Assembly (NCBI RefSeq): GCF_019800005.1
Contig: NZ_JABGCL010000002.1
Span: forward strand, 222,379-286,378
DNA from: Geminicoccus harenae
GTDB lineage: Bacteria; Pseudomonadota; Alphaproteobacteria; Geminicoccales; Geminicoccaceae
Direction: 5' to 3'
DNA length: 64,000 bases
In this document: piece after piece, positions 9,334 to 16,856 of the stretch
Layout of the letters: each line of letters starts with the position of its first letter
Position numbering within the stretch: the first letter of the stretch is position 1
Notes under the pieces: model-generated
What the model was told of the DNA's origin: nothing
Seen by the model: the letters and a program-made list of their open reading frames with translations, nothing else
Database searches by the model: none
Translations under genes and position numbers: made by a program

Positions 9334-9576
9334 ATGTCCGAGATCGGCGCCTTCGAGGCCAAGAACACGTTGGGCAGCCTGCTCGACCGGGTCGAGCACG
9401 GCGAGGAGATCGTCATCACCCGGCGCGGCCGGGCGGTTGCCCGGCTGGTGCCTGCGGGTCGTGGGCATGACCGGGCGAAGGCGCGCGCGGCAGCCGAACG
9501 GATCATGGCGCGCAGCAAGGGCGCACGGCTGGACGGCATCGGCCTGAAGGAGCTGATCGACGAAGGCCGGCCGTGA
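9334..9576 (+). CDS. Type II antitoxin, Phd/YefM (VapB-like) family
   Basis: An 80-residue protein. The N-terminal half is the Phd/YefM fold (GAFEAKNTLGSLLDRVEHGE, then IVITRRGRAVARLVP). It binds DNA and represses the operon. The C-terminal half (ARAAAERIMARSKG to LKELIDEGRP) is the toxin-neutralising tail. ATG 9334 is chosen over the longer frame because the family starts right at this point and the palindrome lies just before it. Its stop overlaps the toxin start by 4 nt (GTGA). Confidence 0.9.
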   Translation: MSEIGAFEAKNTLGSLLDRVEHGEEIVITRRGRAVARLVPAGRGHDRAKARAAAERIMARSKGARLDGIGLKELIDEGRP

Positions 9577-9986
9577 GCCTCGTGCTCGATTGCTCGATGG
9601 CGCTGTCCTGGTTCTTCGAGGACGAGCGGACGCCGGCGGCCGACGCGGTGCTGGCGCAGGTCGCCGAGCACGGCGCGGTGGTGCCAGGCATCTGGCGGCT
9701 GGAAGTGGGCAATGCGCTGCAGGCTGCCGTGCGGCGCGGACGGGTCGATGCCACATTCCGGGACGCATCCATCAGCGATCTGGCCTTGCTCGACATCGTG
9801 ACCGACCAGGAGACAGACGGGCATGCGTGGGCGACGACGCTGCAGCTCAGCGACCGGTTCCGGCTGACCACCTACGACGCTGCCTATCTGGAGCTGGCCA
9901 GGCGGCGCGACCTGCCACTGGCTTCGCTGGATCGGGAACTGCGGACGGCGGCCCGCGTGGTGGGGACGGAACTGCTCGGGGAGTAG
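9573..9986 (+). CDS. vapC: VapC-type PIN-domain ribonuclease toxin
   Basis: A 137-residue PIN-domain toxin. Acidic metal-binding residues are in place: Asp in LVLDCSMALSWF, Glu in RLEVGNALQ, Asp in LTTYDAAYLELA and the last Asp in PLASLDRELR. VapC toxins are Mg-dependent endoribonucleases that cut initiator tRNA or rRNA loops; the exact target cannot be read from sequence. It starts at GTG 9573 within the end of the antitoxin gene, so synthesis is coupled. All key residues look intact, so this is probably a working module. Confidence 0.9.
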   Translation: MSLVLDCSMALSWFFEDERTPAADAVLAQVAEHGAVVPGIWRLEVGNALQAAVRRGRVDATFRDASISDLALLDIVTDQETDGHAWATTLQLSDRFRLTTYDAAYLELARRRDLPLASLDRELRTAARVVGTELLGE

Positions 9987-10009
9987 GCCCTGAGGTTGCG
10001 TCGGCCGGC

Positions 10010-10228
10010 CTAGAGGACCTGGTCGTCCTGGCCGCTGCGGTTGCTGTAGAACACGAGGCCCATCAGGACGATCCCGAGCACGCAGGTCAGGACGACGCCC
10101 AGGGTGAAGGCGATCCAGCCGTGCAGGCCGAGATTGATGTCGTCGAAGGCGCCCATGAGCCAGACGATGCCCATGACCAGGGCGATGAAGCCGATGCAGC
10201 CGGCGACGAACCCGCTCAACTGGCGCAT
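10010..10228 (-). CDS. Small two-helix membrane protein
   Basis: A 72-residue protein with two predicted membrane helices (FVAGCIGFIALVMGIVWLM and IAFTLGVVLTCVLGIVLMGLVF) joined by a short loop (GAFDDINLGLHG), with a polar C-terminus. A good GGAAGAGGAG Shine-Dalgarno lies before ATG 10228. It is convergent with the toxin gene. No family is recognised; the ORF is supported by the Shine-Dalgarno and the clean amphipathic pattern. Confidence 0.6.
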   Translation of the reverse strand: MRQLSGFVAGCIGFIALVMGIVWLMGAFDDINLGLHGWIAFTLGVVLTCVLGIVLMGLVFYSNRSGQDDQVL

Positions 10229-10330
10229 CCGGATCGCTCCTCTTCCTGTGGGCCCGGGCCGTGGCTGGTGGGGTGGCCTAGCGCGGCATGTGGTGGCGGC
10301 GGGCGCTGGCCGGGCTGATCCGCGGGTCGT

Positions 10331-10690
10331 TCAGCCATCGGATGGCCTGCCCTGCTTTGCCTGCTCCTCGGCGCAGACGGCGAGCGCCAGCGCGGAATGG
10401 GCATAGGCGCCGCCGGCCCGCATCTCGGCGGCGACCCAGATCGCCTCCATCAGTTCCTGAGGGGTGGCGCCGGCTTTCAGTGCCGCTTTGGTATGGCCCT
10501 TGATGCAGTAGGGGCACTGGGTCACGTGTGCCACGGCAACCGCGATCACCTGCTTCATCCGGGCAGACAGGGCGCCCTCGGCGAACACCTGGCGGCTGAA
10601 CGCATCGAAGGCGGCCTGGGTTTCCGGCGTCAGGTCGCGGCGCTGCTGCGCGATCTCGCGGGTCGCCGCCGGATACATCGCATCTGCCAT
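10331..10690 (-). CDS. AhpD-like / carboxymuconolactone decarboxylase-family protein
   Basis: A 119-residue all-helical protein with the AhpD-type active site CPYCIKGH (a redox Cys pair and downstream His) at about residue 66, preceded by LSARMKQVIAVAVAHVTQ. Such proteins act as alkylhydroperoxidases or thiol-disulfide reductases; the decarboxylase name is historical. I start it at ATG 10690 (MADAMYPAA), which has AGGA 6 nt upstream, instead of the longer frame to 10744. It is divergent from the remnant of an Rrf2-type regulator, which is a common partner for such genes. Confidence 0.85.
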   Translation of the reverse strand: MADAMYPAATREIAQQRRDLTPETQAAFDAFSRQVFAEGALSARMKQVIAVAVAHVTQCPYCIKGHTKAALKAGATPQELMEAIWVAAEMRAGGAYAHSALALAVCAEEQAKQGRPSDG

Positions 10691-10744
10691 GGCTTTCCTC
10701 CGGGCTCGGGCCGCGCGCGGGTGACCCTGCATCCTCGGCTTCAT

Positions 10745-10819
10745 TTGGGCCCGAGATGGTCAAAAGCAATATCTAGAATATATGTTTAAGGAGGCACCGC
10801 GTCCGGGGACGGAGCCACG
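10745..10819. promoter_or_regulatory. Divergent promoter region between the AhpD-like gene and the Rrf2 relic
   Basis: A short AT-rich stretch (about 10766-10788, containing ATCTAGAATATAT and TTTAAGG) stands out in the GC-rich surroundings and lies between the two divergent starts. It would fit promoter and regulator sites for the AhpD-like gene. The regulator itself now looks truncated, so any site may be orphaned. Confidence 0.35.
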
Positions 10820-11044
10820 ATGCGCCTGACGGTCCATGCCGACTATTCGCTGCGGATGCTGATCCATCTGGCGACCAGGCGCAGCAGTGCGGCCACCATC
10901 GCCGGGATCGCCGGTGCCTACGGAATCTCCAAGGCGCACCTGAACAAGGTCGCCTACGGGCCGGGCTTGGCCGGCTATGTCGGGACCGTGCGCGGCAAGG
11001 GCGGCGGGGCCTTCAATGAGCGAGGTAGCGGGAGGCGGGCATGA
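10820..11044 (+). pseudogene. Truncated Rrf2-family transcriptional regulator
   Basis: The 74-residue frame begins like a full Rrf2/NsrR protein: MRLTVHADYSLRMLIHLA, then a winged helix-turn-helix (ATIAGIAGAYGISKAHLNKV) and the wing VGTVRGKGGG. It then loses homology at AFNERGSGRRA and stops. Normal family members are 130-160 residues and carry a C-terminal dimerisation helix and often a three-Cys Fe-S site, both missing here. It lies directly before another truncated gene, so a deletion probably joined the two ends. A DNA-binding fragment could still be made. Confidence 0.7.
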
Positions 11045-11280
11045 CAGCGCGGGTTGCGGCGGAGCATGGGGCAGTCAAGCGGATCTGCCTGCCGGTGACG
11101 GCTGGGGATGGCGTGCGGGTCCTGGCCGACCGGCCATGGCAGCGGGGCGTGAGCAAGGCCGGGGCCGCGCCGGACGCATGGAACCGGGACGTGGTGTTGC
11201 GGGAGGTTCTGCCGGACGGCTCTGGCGGCCGGGCCGGGCGTGGAGCGATGCAGTCAATGATTGAGGAGACGATGCGATGA
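11041..11280 (+). pseudogene. Truncated DUF488-family protein
   Basis: A 79-residue frame. Residues 14-50 (VKRICLPVTAGDGVRVLADRPWQRGVSKAGAAPDAWNRDV, broken here as one recognisable block) match the N-terminal DUF488 pattern of a D(R/P)LWPRGVSK motif followed by a D-W-K helix. The rest of that roughly 115-residue domain is replaced by a short unrelated tail (LREVLPDGSGG and so on). It begins in an overlap with the Rrf2 relic and ends in an overlap with the CBS gene. It is best read as a decayed gene still translated within a tight operon. Confidence 0.55.
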
Positions 11281-11720
11281 TGCCTCAGCACGTGCTGGCC
11301 AGGGCGCGCGAGCGCCTGACGACCATCGATGCGACCGCACCCGTGACCGAGGCGGCCGACCGCATGGCAAAGCCGCATGTCGACCTCGTGGTCGTGTGCG
11401 ATTCGGACGGGCGGATGGTCGGGGTCGTGACGAAGACGAACATCGTCGGCCAGGTCAGGCAGTGCCTGGGCGGCGCCTGCACGACCAGTGTGGCGGACAT
11501 CATGGTCCGGGACGTGGTGTCCTGCGGCCCGGACGGCTCCCTGCAGGACGTCTGGTCGGCGATGAAGGGCACCGGCCTCCAGCGCGTGCCGGTGGTCGAC
11601 GGGCACGGGCGGCCGGTCGGGATCATCTATGCGCGGGACGCCCTGCAGCACCTGCTGCGCGAGGTGGAGGACGAGGAGGCGCTGCTGCGGGACTATGTGC
11701 TGGGCATCGGCTACCGCTGA
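11277..11720 (+). CDS. Two-CBS-domain protein
   Basis: A 147-residue protein made of a CBS pair (Bateman module). The first repeat spans about 10-58 (VDLVVVCDSDGRMVGVVTKTNI), the second about 75-132 (VADIMVRDVVSC to LQRVPVVDGHGRPVGIIYARDAL). CBS pairs bind adenosine nucleotides or SAM and act as energy or ligand sensors. There is no fused effector domain. ATG 11277 overlaps the stop of the DUF488 relic. A convergent hairpin pair follows the stop. Confidence 0.85.
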   Translation: MMPQHVLARARERLTTIDATAPVTEAADRMAKPHVDLVVVCDSDGRMVGVVTKTNIVGQVRQCLGGACTTSVADIMVRDVVSCGPDGSLQDVWSAMKGTGLQRVPVVDGHGRPVGIIYARDALQHLLREVEDEEALLRDYVLGIGYR

Positions 11721-11772
11721 AGGGCGAACGGGCGCCCTTCCTGGCAGGAAGCTGGCCGGCGGGGCCGGCCAG
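11721..11772. terminator. Pair of hairpins between convergent genes (likely bidirectional terminator)
   Basis: AGGGCG (11721-11726) pairs with CGCCCT (11733-11738), and CTGGCCGGC (11752-11760) pairs perfectly with GCCGGCCAG (11764-11772) across a 3-nt loop. They lie between the CBS gene and the DUF892 gene, which converge. No T-run follows, so termination by hairpin alone is likely weak. Confidence 0.5.
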
Positions 11773-11786
11773 CATGGTGGCAGGCC

Positions 11787-12296
11787 TCAGCCGGCCATCT
11801 GGTAGGAGGCGGCCGCGGCGCGGTGCATGGTGCGGGTGGCGAGCTGGGAAAGCTGCTCGCCGGCCTCGCGGCTCTCGCGCGCCGAGGTCTCGATGAAGTG
11901 CTGGTCGTGCTTGCGCTTCATGAAGACCGCGAACGGCGCCAGCGCACGGTAGCCGGCCTCGCGGTAGTGGGCGACGCGCTGGGCGACGGCGATCAGGCCG
12001 GCATCGCGCAGGTCCTGCTCCGGCATGCTCTCGATCAGGGCCTCGCTCGCCTCGCGGATGCAGGCGATCGGATCGGCGCCGGTGCTGACGGTCTCCTGGC
12101 CGAGCTCGCCCAGGATCTGCTCCAGCATGTGGCGCCGCTGCAGACCCTGCTCGACCCAGTCCCCGAAGATCTTGTCGAGATCCTTGTGCCCGGCGGCAGC
12201 GCGCAGGGTCGGCACCAGTTCACAGAGCTGGCTCTCGCCGCAGAAAAGCTCCTGCAACTGCTGGGTGTAGAGATCTTCCAGGGTGTAGATCGACAA
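11787..12296 (-). CDS. DUF892 (YciE-like) ferritin-like protein
   Basis: A 169-residue four-helix protein of the YciE/DUF892 family, ferritin-like proteins linked to stress responses. The typical start SIYTLEDLYTQQLQEL and later DWVEQGLQRRHMLEQIL and KHDQHFIETSARE carry Glu/His residues expected in the helical bundle. I choose TTG 12296 because AAGGA lies 8-9 nt upstream and the family begins at this point; a GTG/ATG at 12347 would add 17 unconserved residues. Stress induction is known for relatives, not shown here. Confidence 0.82.
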   Translation of the reverse strand: MSIYTLEDLYTQQLQELFCGESQLCELVPTLRAAAGHKDLDKIFGDWVEQGLQRRHMLEQILGELGQETVSTGADPIACIREASEALIESMPEQDLRDAGLIAVAQRVAHYREAGYRALAPFAVFMKRKHDQHFIETSARESREAGEQLSQLATRTMHRAAAASYQMAG

Positions 12297-12540
12297 CGTT
12301 TCTGTCCTTCTTGGGCCAGGGCGGAACAATGACCGGCGGCCGCGCATCCTGCCCCCGCGCCAGGATCGGCTTCGGCGCAGGCAACGCGCAGTAACGTGCA
12401 GTGTTTTCGGGGATCCACCGGAATCCAGTTCTGGATATGGCTACTGAAGCTGTATTATTCAATAGCTTGGTGGAGCCAAGGTTTTTCTTTTCATCTGTCT
12501 GGTGGACAGGGGCGCGACCGGCGGACGACGGGAGGGGAAA

Positions 12541-14022
12541 TCAGCGGAACGCCGGCTCGTCGAAGCTGCGCAGCTTGCGCGAATGGAGCCGGTCGGGGCC
12601 CTGCTCGCGCAGGAGCCGGATCGCCTCCAGCCCGACCAGCAAATGCTGCTCAACGCGCTGACGGTAGAACTGGTCGGCGGAGCCGCGCAGCTTGATCTCG
12701 CCGTGCAGCGGCTTGTCGGAGACGCAGAGCAGCGTGCCGTAGGGGACGCGGAAGCGGAAGCCGTTGGTGGCGATGGTGGCGCTCTCCATGTCGACCGCGA
12801 TGGTGCGCGACTGGGAGAGGCGCTCGAAGAACTCGTCGTAGCGCAGCTCCCAGTTGCGGTTGTCGGTGCTGGCGACCGTGCCGGTGCGCATCCTGGTCTT
12901 CTGGTCCAGGCCGGACAGGCCAGTGACGTTGGCCACCGCCTGCTGGAGGGCGACCTGGACCTCGGCGATCGGCGGGATCGGGACGAACGGCGGGACCTCG
13001 TCGTCCAGCACATGGTCGTCGCGGACATAGCCATGGGCCAGCACATAGTCGCCGAGCTGCTGGGATCGGCGCAGGCCGGCGCAATGGCCGAGCATCAGCC
13101 AGCAATGCGGGCGCAGCACCGCCAGATGGTCGGTGATGGTGCGGGCATTGCTGGGGCCGACCCCGATATTGACCAGCGTGATGCCGCGGCCATCGGGGCG
13201 GGTCAGGTGGTAGGCCGGCATCTGCGGCAGATGGGCCGGGGACGTGCCGGACGGCTCCCGGTCGGTCAGGCGCGGGTTGGGGGTGACGACGTTGCCGGGC
13301 TCGACCAGAAAATCGTACTCGTCGCCGTCCAGGATCTGCTTGCGGCCCCAGGTGACGAAGTGCTCGACATAGCGCTGGTAGTTGGTGAGCAGGATGAAGC
13401 GCTGCACCCAGCCGGGCGAGGTGCCGGTATAATGCGCGATCCGCGCCAGGCTGTAGTCGACCCGCTCGGCGGTGAACAAGGCCAATGGGCCCGGCCGGTC
13501 CTTGGCCCGCAGCGCCGTGCCGTTGGCGATCGCGTCGTCGGTGCGCGACAGGTCCGGCATCGGGAAGACGTGCTGGAGGCGGCGGCGCTGGACCTCGTCC
13601 AGGTTGGGCGGGATGTCCTCGGTCACGAAGGGGAGCGGGATCGGCCGGTCGCTCACCCCCACCACCACCGGCTGCTGGTGGTTCTCCATCAGGATGGCGA
13701 GCTGGTTGCGGTAATAGTCGCGGAAGAAGTCGGGGCGGGTCAGGGTGGTGCCGTAGATGCCGGGCTCGTGGAGCACGCCATAGGCGAGCCTGCCGTCGAG
13801 CGCCAGGTGATGGGCCTCGACCACGATGCCGACGAACGGATAGCAGGCGTCGATCGGGCCGGGCTCCACGCCTCGGCCGAAGGCCTGCAGCGCATCGTGC
13901 AGTGCCTGCCGGGATTCTTGATAGATCGCCTCGATCCGGGCCACCGCCTCGTTCGGATCATGAAACACGCTGGCGTGGCGGACGCCGAAGCCGCCGAACT
14001 GTTCCGCCAGATCCATCGCCAT
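12541..14022 (-). CDS. amn: AMP nucleosidase
   Basis: A 493-residue enzyme that hydrolyses AMP to adenine and ribose 5-phosphate and so regulates adenylate pools. The N-terminal AMP-nucleosidase domain (VYPF-like CYPFVGIVVEAHHLALDG, YGTTLTRPDFFRDYY) precedes a nucleoside-phosphorylase fold catalytic domain. That domain contains LVNIGVGPSNARTITDHLA, LMLGHCAGL, and the base/ribose-binding AVDMESATIATNGFRF with catalytic Asp downstream in CVSDKPLHGE. I use ATG 14022; GTG 14067 adds 15 residues without a ribosome-binding site. The length matches E. coli Amn (484). Confidence 0.93.
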   Translation of the reverse strand: MAMDLAEQFGGFGVRHASVFHDPNEAVARIEAIYQESRQALHDALQAFGRGVEPGPIDACYPFVGIVVEAHHLALDGRLAYGVLHEPGIYGTTLTRPDFFRDYYRNQLAILMENHQQPVVVGVSDRPIPLPFVTEDIPPNLDEVQRRRLQHVFPMPDLSRTDDAIANGTALRAKDRPGPLALFTAERVDYSLARIAHYTGTSPGWVQRFILLTNYQRYVEHFVTWGRKQILDGDEYDFLVEPGNVVTPNPRLTDREPSGTSPAHLPQMPAYHLTRPDGRGITLVNIGVGPSNARTITDHLAVLRPHCWLMLGHCAGLRRSQQLGDYVLAHGYVRDDHVLDDEVPPFVPIPPIAEVQVALQQAVANVTGLSGLDQKTRMRTGTVASTDNRNWELRYDEFFERLSQSRTIAVDMESATIATNGFRFRVPYGTLLCVSDKPLHGEIKLRGSADQFYRQRVEQHLLVGLEAIRLLREQGPDRLHSRKLRSFDEPAFR

Positions 14023-14118
14023 GAGCTGCCTGCTGTCCTTGCCTGTCGCTGCGGTCTCACTTAGCACGGCCGGGTCGATCCCGCCGCATCTGCCGGCTCA
14101 CGCCCTGCAACGAGACCC

Positions 14119-15915
14119 ATGGCCCCTCCGCTTCTGGCACTGCGCTCCGCCTCGCTCGGCCTCGGCCGCAAGCGCCTGTTCGACCAGCTCGACGTCTCGC
14201 TCGCCAAGGGCGAGCGGGTCTGCCTGATCGGCCGCAACGGTGCGGGCAAGTCCACGCTCCTGAAGGTGCTGGCCGGGATGGTCGAGCTGGATTCGGGCGA
14301 GCGCTTCCTCCAGCCGCGCACGGGAGTGAGCTATTTGCCGCAGGAGCCGGACTTCGGCGGGCACGCCACCGCGCTGTCCTTCGTCGCCGCCGCCCTGCCC
14401 GAGAGCGTCGACCCGCCGTTACGCAAGGTGATGGCCGAGGCGGTGCTGGGGCGGCTCGGCATGGACCCGGAGCGGCCCACCGCCCCGCTCTCGGGCGGCG
14501 AGGCCCGGCGGATCTCGCTGGCGGCGGCGCTGGTGGTGGAGCCGGACGTGCTGCTGCTGGACGAGCCGACCAACCATCTGGACATCGCGTCGATCGAGTG
14601 GCTGGAGACGGAGCTGGCGGCGTTCCAAGGCGCGCTGGTGATCATCAGCCATGACCGGCGCCTGCTGGCGAACGTGTCGGCGGTCACCTGGTGGCTGGAC
14701 CGGGCGAAGATCCGGGTCCACGACCGGGGCTTTGCCGATTTCGAGAACTGGTCGGAGCAGGTGCTGGCCGAGGAGGAGGCCAATCTCTACCGGCTGCAGA
14801 AGCGGATCGAGGCGGAGGAGCACTGGCTGCACCGCGGCGTTACCGCCAGGCGCAAGCGCAACATGGGGCGGCTGCGGCGCCTCCAGGATTTGCGCCAGCA
14901 GAAGCGCTCCTGGGTCGGGCGGACCGGCAGCGTCGATCTGCGCATGGATGCCGGCCAGGCGTCGGGCACGCTGGTGATCGAGGCCAAGGCGATCAGCAAA
15001 CGCTTCGGCGAGCGGGTGATCGTCCAGGACTTCTCGACCCGGATCCTGAAGGGTGACCGGGTCGGGCTGATCGGGCCGAACGGGGTGGGCAAGACCACGC
15101 TGCTCCGCATGCTCACCGGGGAACTGGAGCCGGACAGCGGCCAAGTGCGGCTCGGCACCAATTTGACGCTGGCGCGGTTCGACCAGACCCGGGCGCAGCT
15201 CGATCCGGATGCCACGCCCTGGACCACGCTCTGCCCGGAGGGCGGCGACCAGGTGAACGTGCTCGGCCGCTGGCAGCACGTGGTGGGCTATCTGCGCTCC
15301 TTCCTGTTCGAGGAGGAGCAGGCGCGCACGCCGATCCGGGTGCTCTCGGGCGGCGAGCGCAACCGGCTGCTGCTCGCCAAGATCCTAGCGGCACCCTCCA
15401 ACCTGCTGGTGCTGGACGAGCCGACCAACGACCTGGACATGGACACGCTCGACCTGCTCCAGGAGACGCTGGACGGCTACGAGGGCACCGTGCTGGTGGT
15501 CAGCCACGACCGCGACTTCCTGGACCGGGTGGCGACCAGCACGATCGTGTTCGAGCCGGACGGCACGGTCCAGGAATATGCCGGCGGCTATTCCGACTGG
15601 CTGGTGCAGCGGGCAGCGCAGGAGCCGGCGGCGGCGAGCAGGGCTGCCCCGGAGAAGCCGAAATCGGAGCGGCCGAAGCGGCCGATGGAGACCAGGCTGC
15701 TGCGCGAGCTGGAGCGGCTGCCGGGCAAGATGGAGGCGGCCACGGCCGAGATCGCCAGGCTCGAGGAGAAGCTGGGCCAGGCGGACTTCTACCTGAAGGA
15801 CCCGGACGGGTTCGCCAAGGTGAACGCCAGCGTCGAGGCCAAGCGTGCCGAGCTGGCGGCGATGGAGGAGCGCTGGCTGGAGCTGGAGACGATGAAGGAG
15901 GCGGCGGGCCTTTAG
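14119..15915 (+). CDS. uup: ABC-F ATPase, Uup-like
   Basis: A 598-residue soluble ABC-F protein with two ATPase domains and no membrane segment. Walker A motifs are IGRNGAGKST and IGPNGVGKTT, signatures PLSGGEARR and VLSGGERNR, Walker B VLLLDEPTNHLD and LLVLDEPTNDLD. The inter-domain linker (about 230-290) is basic, and the C-terminal 90 residues form a coiled coil (LLRELERLPGKMEAATAEIA), which marks Uup and distinguishes it from EttA. Uup binds ribosomes or branched DNA and affects transposon excision and ribosome assembly in E. coli. It is divergent from amn. Confidence 0.9.
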   Translation: MAPPLLALRSASLGLGRKRLFDQLDVSLAKGERVCLIGRNGAGKSTLLKVLAGMVELDSGERFLQPRTGVSYLPQEPDFGGHATALSFVAAALPESVDPPLRKVMAEAVLGRLGMDPERPTAPLSGGEARRISLAAALVVEPDVLLLDEPTNHLDIASIEWLETELAAFQGALVIISHDRRLLANVSAVTWWLDRAKIRVHDRGFADFENWSEQVLAEEEANLYRLQKRIEAEEHWLHRGVTARRKRNMGRLRRLQDLRQQKRSWVGRTGSVDLRMDAGQASGTLVIEAKAISKRFGERVIVQDFSTRILKGDRVGLIGPNGVGKTTLLRMLTGELEPDSGQVRLGTNLTLARFDQTRAQLDPDATPWTTLCPEGGDQVNVLGRWQHVVGYLRSFLFEEEQARTPIRVLSGGERNRLLLAKILAAPSNLLVLDEPTNDLDMDTLDLLQETLDGYEGTVLVVSHDRDFLDRVATSTIVFEPDGTVQEYAGGYSDWLVQRAAQEPAAASRAAPEKPKSERPKRPMETRLLRELERLPGKMEAATAEIARLEEKLGQADFYLKDPDGFAKVNASVEAKRAELAAMEERWLELETMKEAAGL

Positions 15916-16024
15916 GCTTCGCTTTTGCGCTGCATCCAGACGGTGGCGAGCGGCGGGCTGGCTGGCCGGCTCGGTTGCGCTAGGATGGCGTGGTCCGAGT
16001 GGTCCCCGTCGAGGGAGGCAGATC

Positions 16025-16585
16025 CTGGCCAAGACGACCCCTGCCCGCCTCCTGCTCCTTGCCATCGCCGCAGTCGCGCAATGCTGGCCCCTCGCCTGGG
16101 CGTCGTCAGCTTCGGCTGCCGGGCCGCGGCCGGTGGCGGTCTTTCCGGTCGAGTTCGCCGACACCAGCGGCGAGGCGCCCGGGGCAGATCGGACCGGGCG
16201 GATCGCCAGTACGACCGCGGAACTGGCCGACCTGCTCGAGCAGTCGGGCAGGTATCGCGAGGTCGATCTGACGCCGGTCCGCCAGCGCCTGACGGCGGCG
16301 GGCCCGCTTCATCTCTGCGACGGCTGCTGGCTCGACCTGGCCCGCGAGACCGGTGCCAAAGTCGCTGCGGTCACGGTCGTGCACAAGATGTCGACGCTGG
16401 TGGCCTCGATCCATGTCTGGCTCGTCGATGTCGCGGCCGGGCAGGTCATCCGCGACGGGGCGGTCTCGCTGCGTGGCGATACCGACGAGGCCTGGCGGCG
16501 CGGCGTTCGCTATCTGGTCCAGAACGTCCTCCTGAAGGAGGACCCGGGCCATGTCTCGCGGTCGTCGCCATTTCCGGGCGGGTGA
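16025..16585 (+). CDS. Secreted DUF2380/DUF3280-like protein, probable CTG start
   Basis: About 186 residues. The mature part (VAVFPVEFADTSGE, then YREVDLTPVR to LCDGCWLDLARETGAKVAAVTVVHKMS) resembles small periplasmic proteins of the DUF2380/DUF3280 type. The frame extends upstream of the GTG at 16133 through a convincing signal peptide (ARLLLLAIAAVAQCWPLAWASSASA), but no ATG, GTG or TTG exists there in frame. A strong GGGAGG (16013-16018) sits 6 nt before CTG 16025, so CTG (or ATC 16022) is the likely start. The alternative is a cytoplasmic form from GTG 16133, which lacks a ribosome-binding site. Function unknown. Confidence 0.65.
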   Translation: MAKTTPARLLLLAIAAVAQCWPLAWASSASAAGPRPVAVFPVEFADTSGEAPGADRTGRIASTTAELADLLEQSGRYREVDLTPVRQRLTAAGPLHLCDGCWLDLARETGAKVAAVTVVHKMSTLVASIHVWLVDVAAGQVIRDGAVSLRGDTDEAWRRGVRYLVQNVLLKEDPGHVSRSSPFPGG

Positions 16586-16856
16586 TGCGGCCGGGCAGGA
16601 AGTGAAATCTGGCAGGAGGGAAGTACCGGAAACCCTGCCTGGCAGATCAATGAAAACCACCTTGCGCCAGATCAGGTGCAGTGCAAGCATGTCTATTGCA
16701 GCAGGTCTGATCACACTCGACGAAGTGAGAAATGATGCTGTGCCACGAATAGGGATGGCATCCGAGATGCGTGCCGTGACGCTTCCTCGGTGGGTGCGCG
16801 CATAGCTGATATCGGGTCAGTTCTTTCCTGCTGCTGGCACCGGTTGGAGGCCCGAC

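Noticed and set aside
12300..12480. Possible general-stress (EcfG) promoter upstream of the DUF892 gene
   Set aside because: Best match is GGATC-N15-CGTT on the minus strand, with one mismatch and short spacing, so it does not meet the GGAAC-N16/17-CGTT rule.
12462..12500. Hairpin CTTGG-TGGAG-CCAAG followed by T-rich sequence near 12.47 kb
   Set aside because: Short 5-bp stem and not at the end of any plus-strand gene. I do not call it a terminator.
12502..14064. 520-residue plus-strand frame opposite AMP nucleosidase
   Set aside because: Antisense shadow; the minus-strand product has clear AMP nucleosidase motifs.
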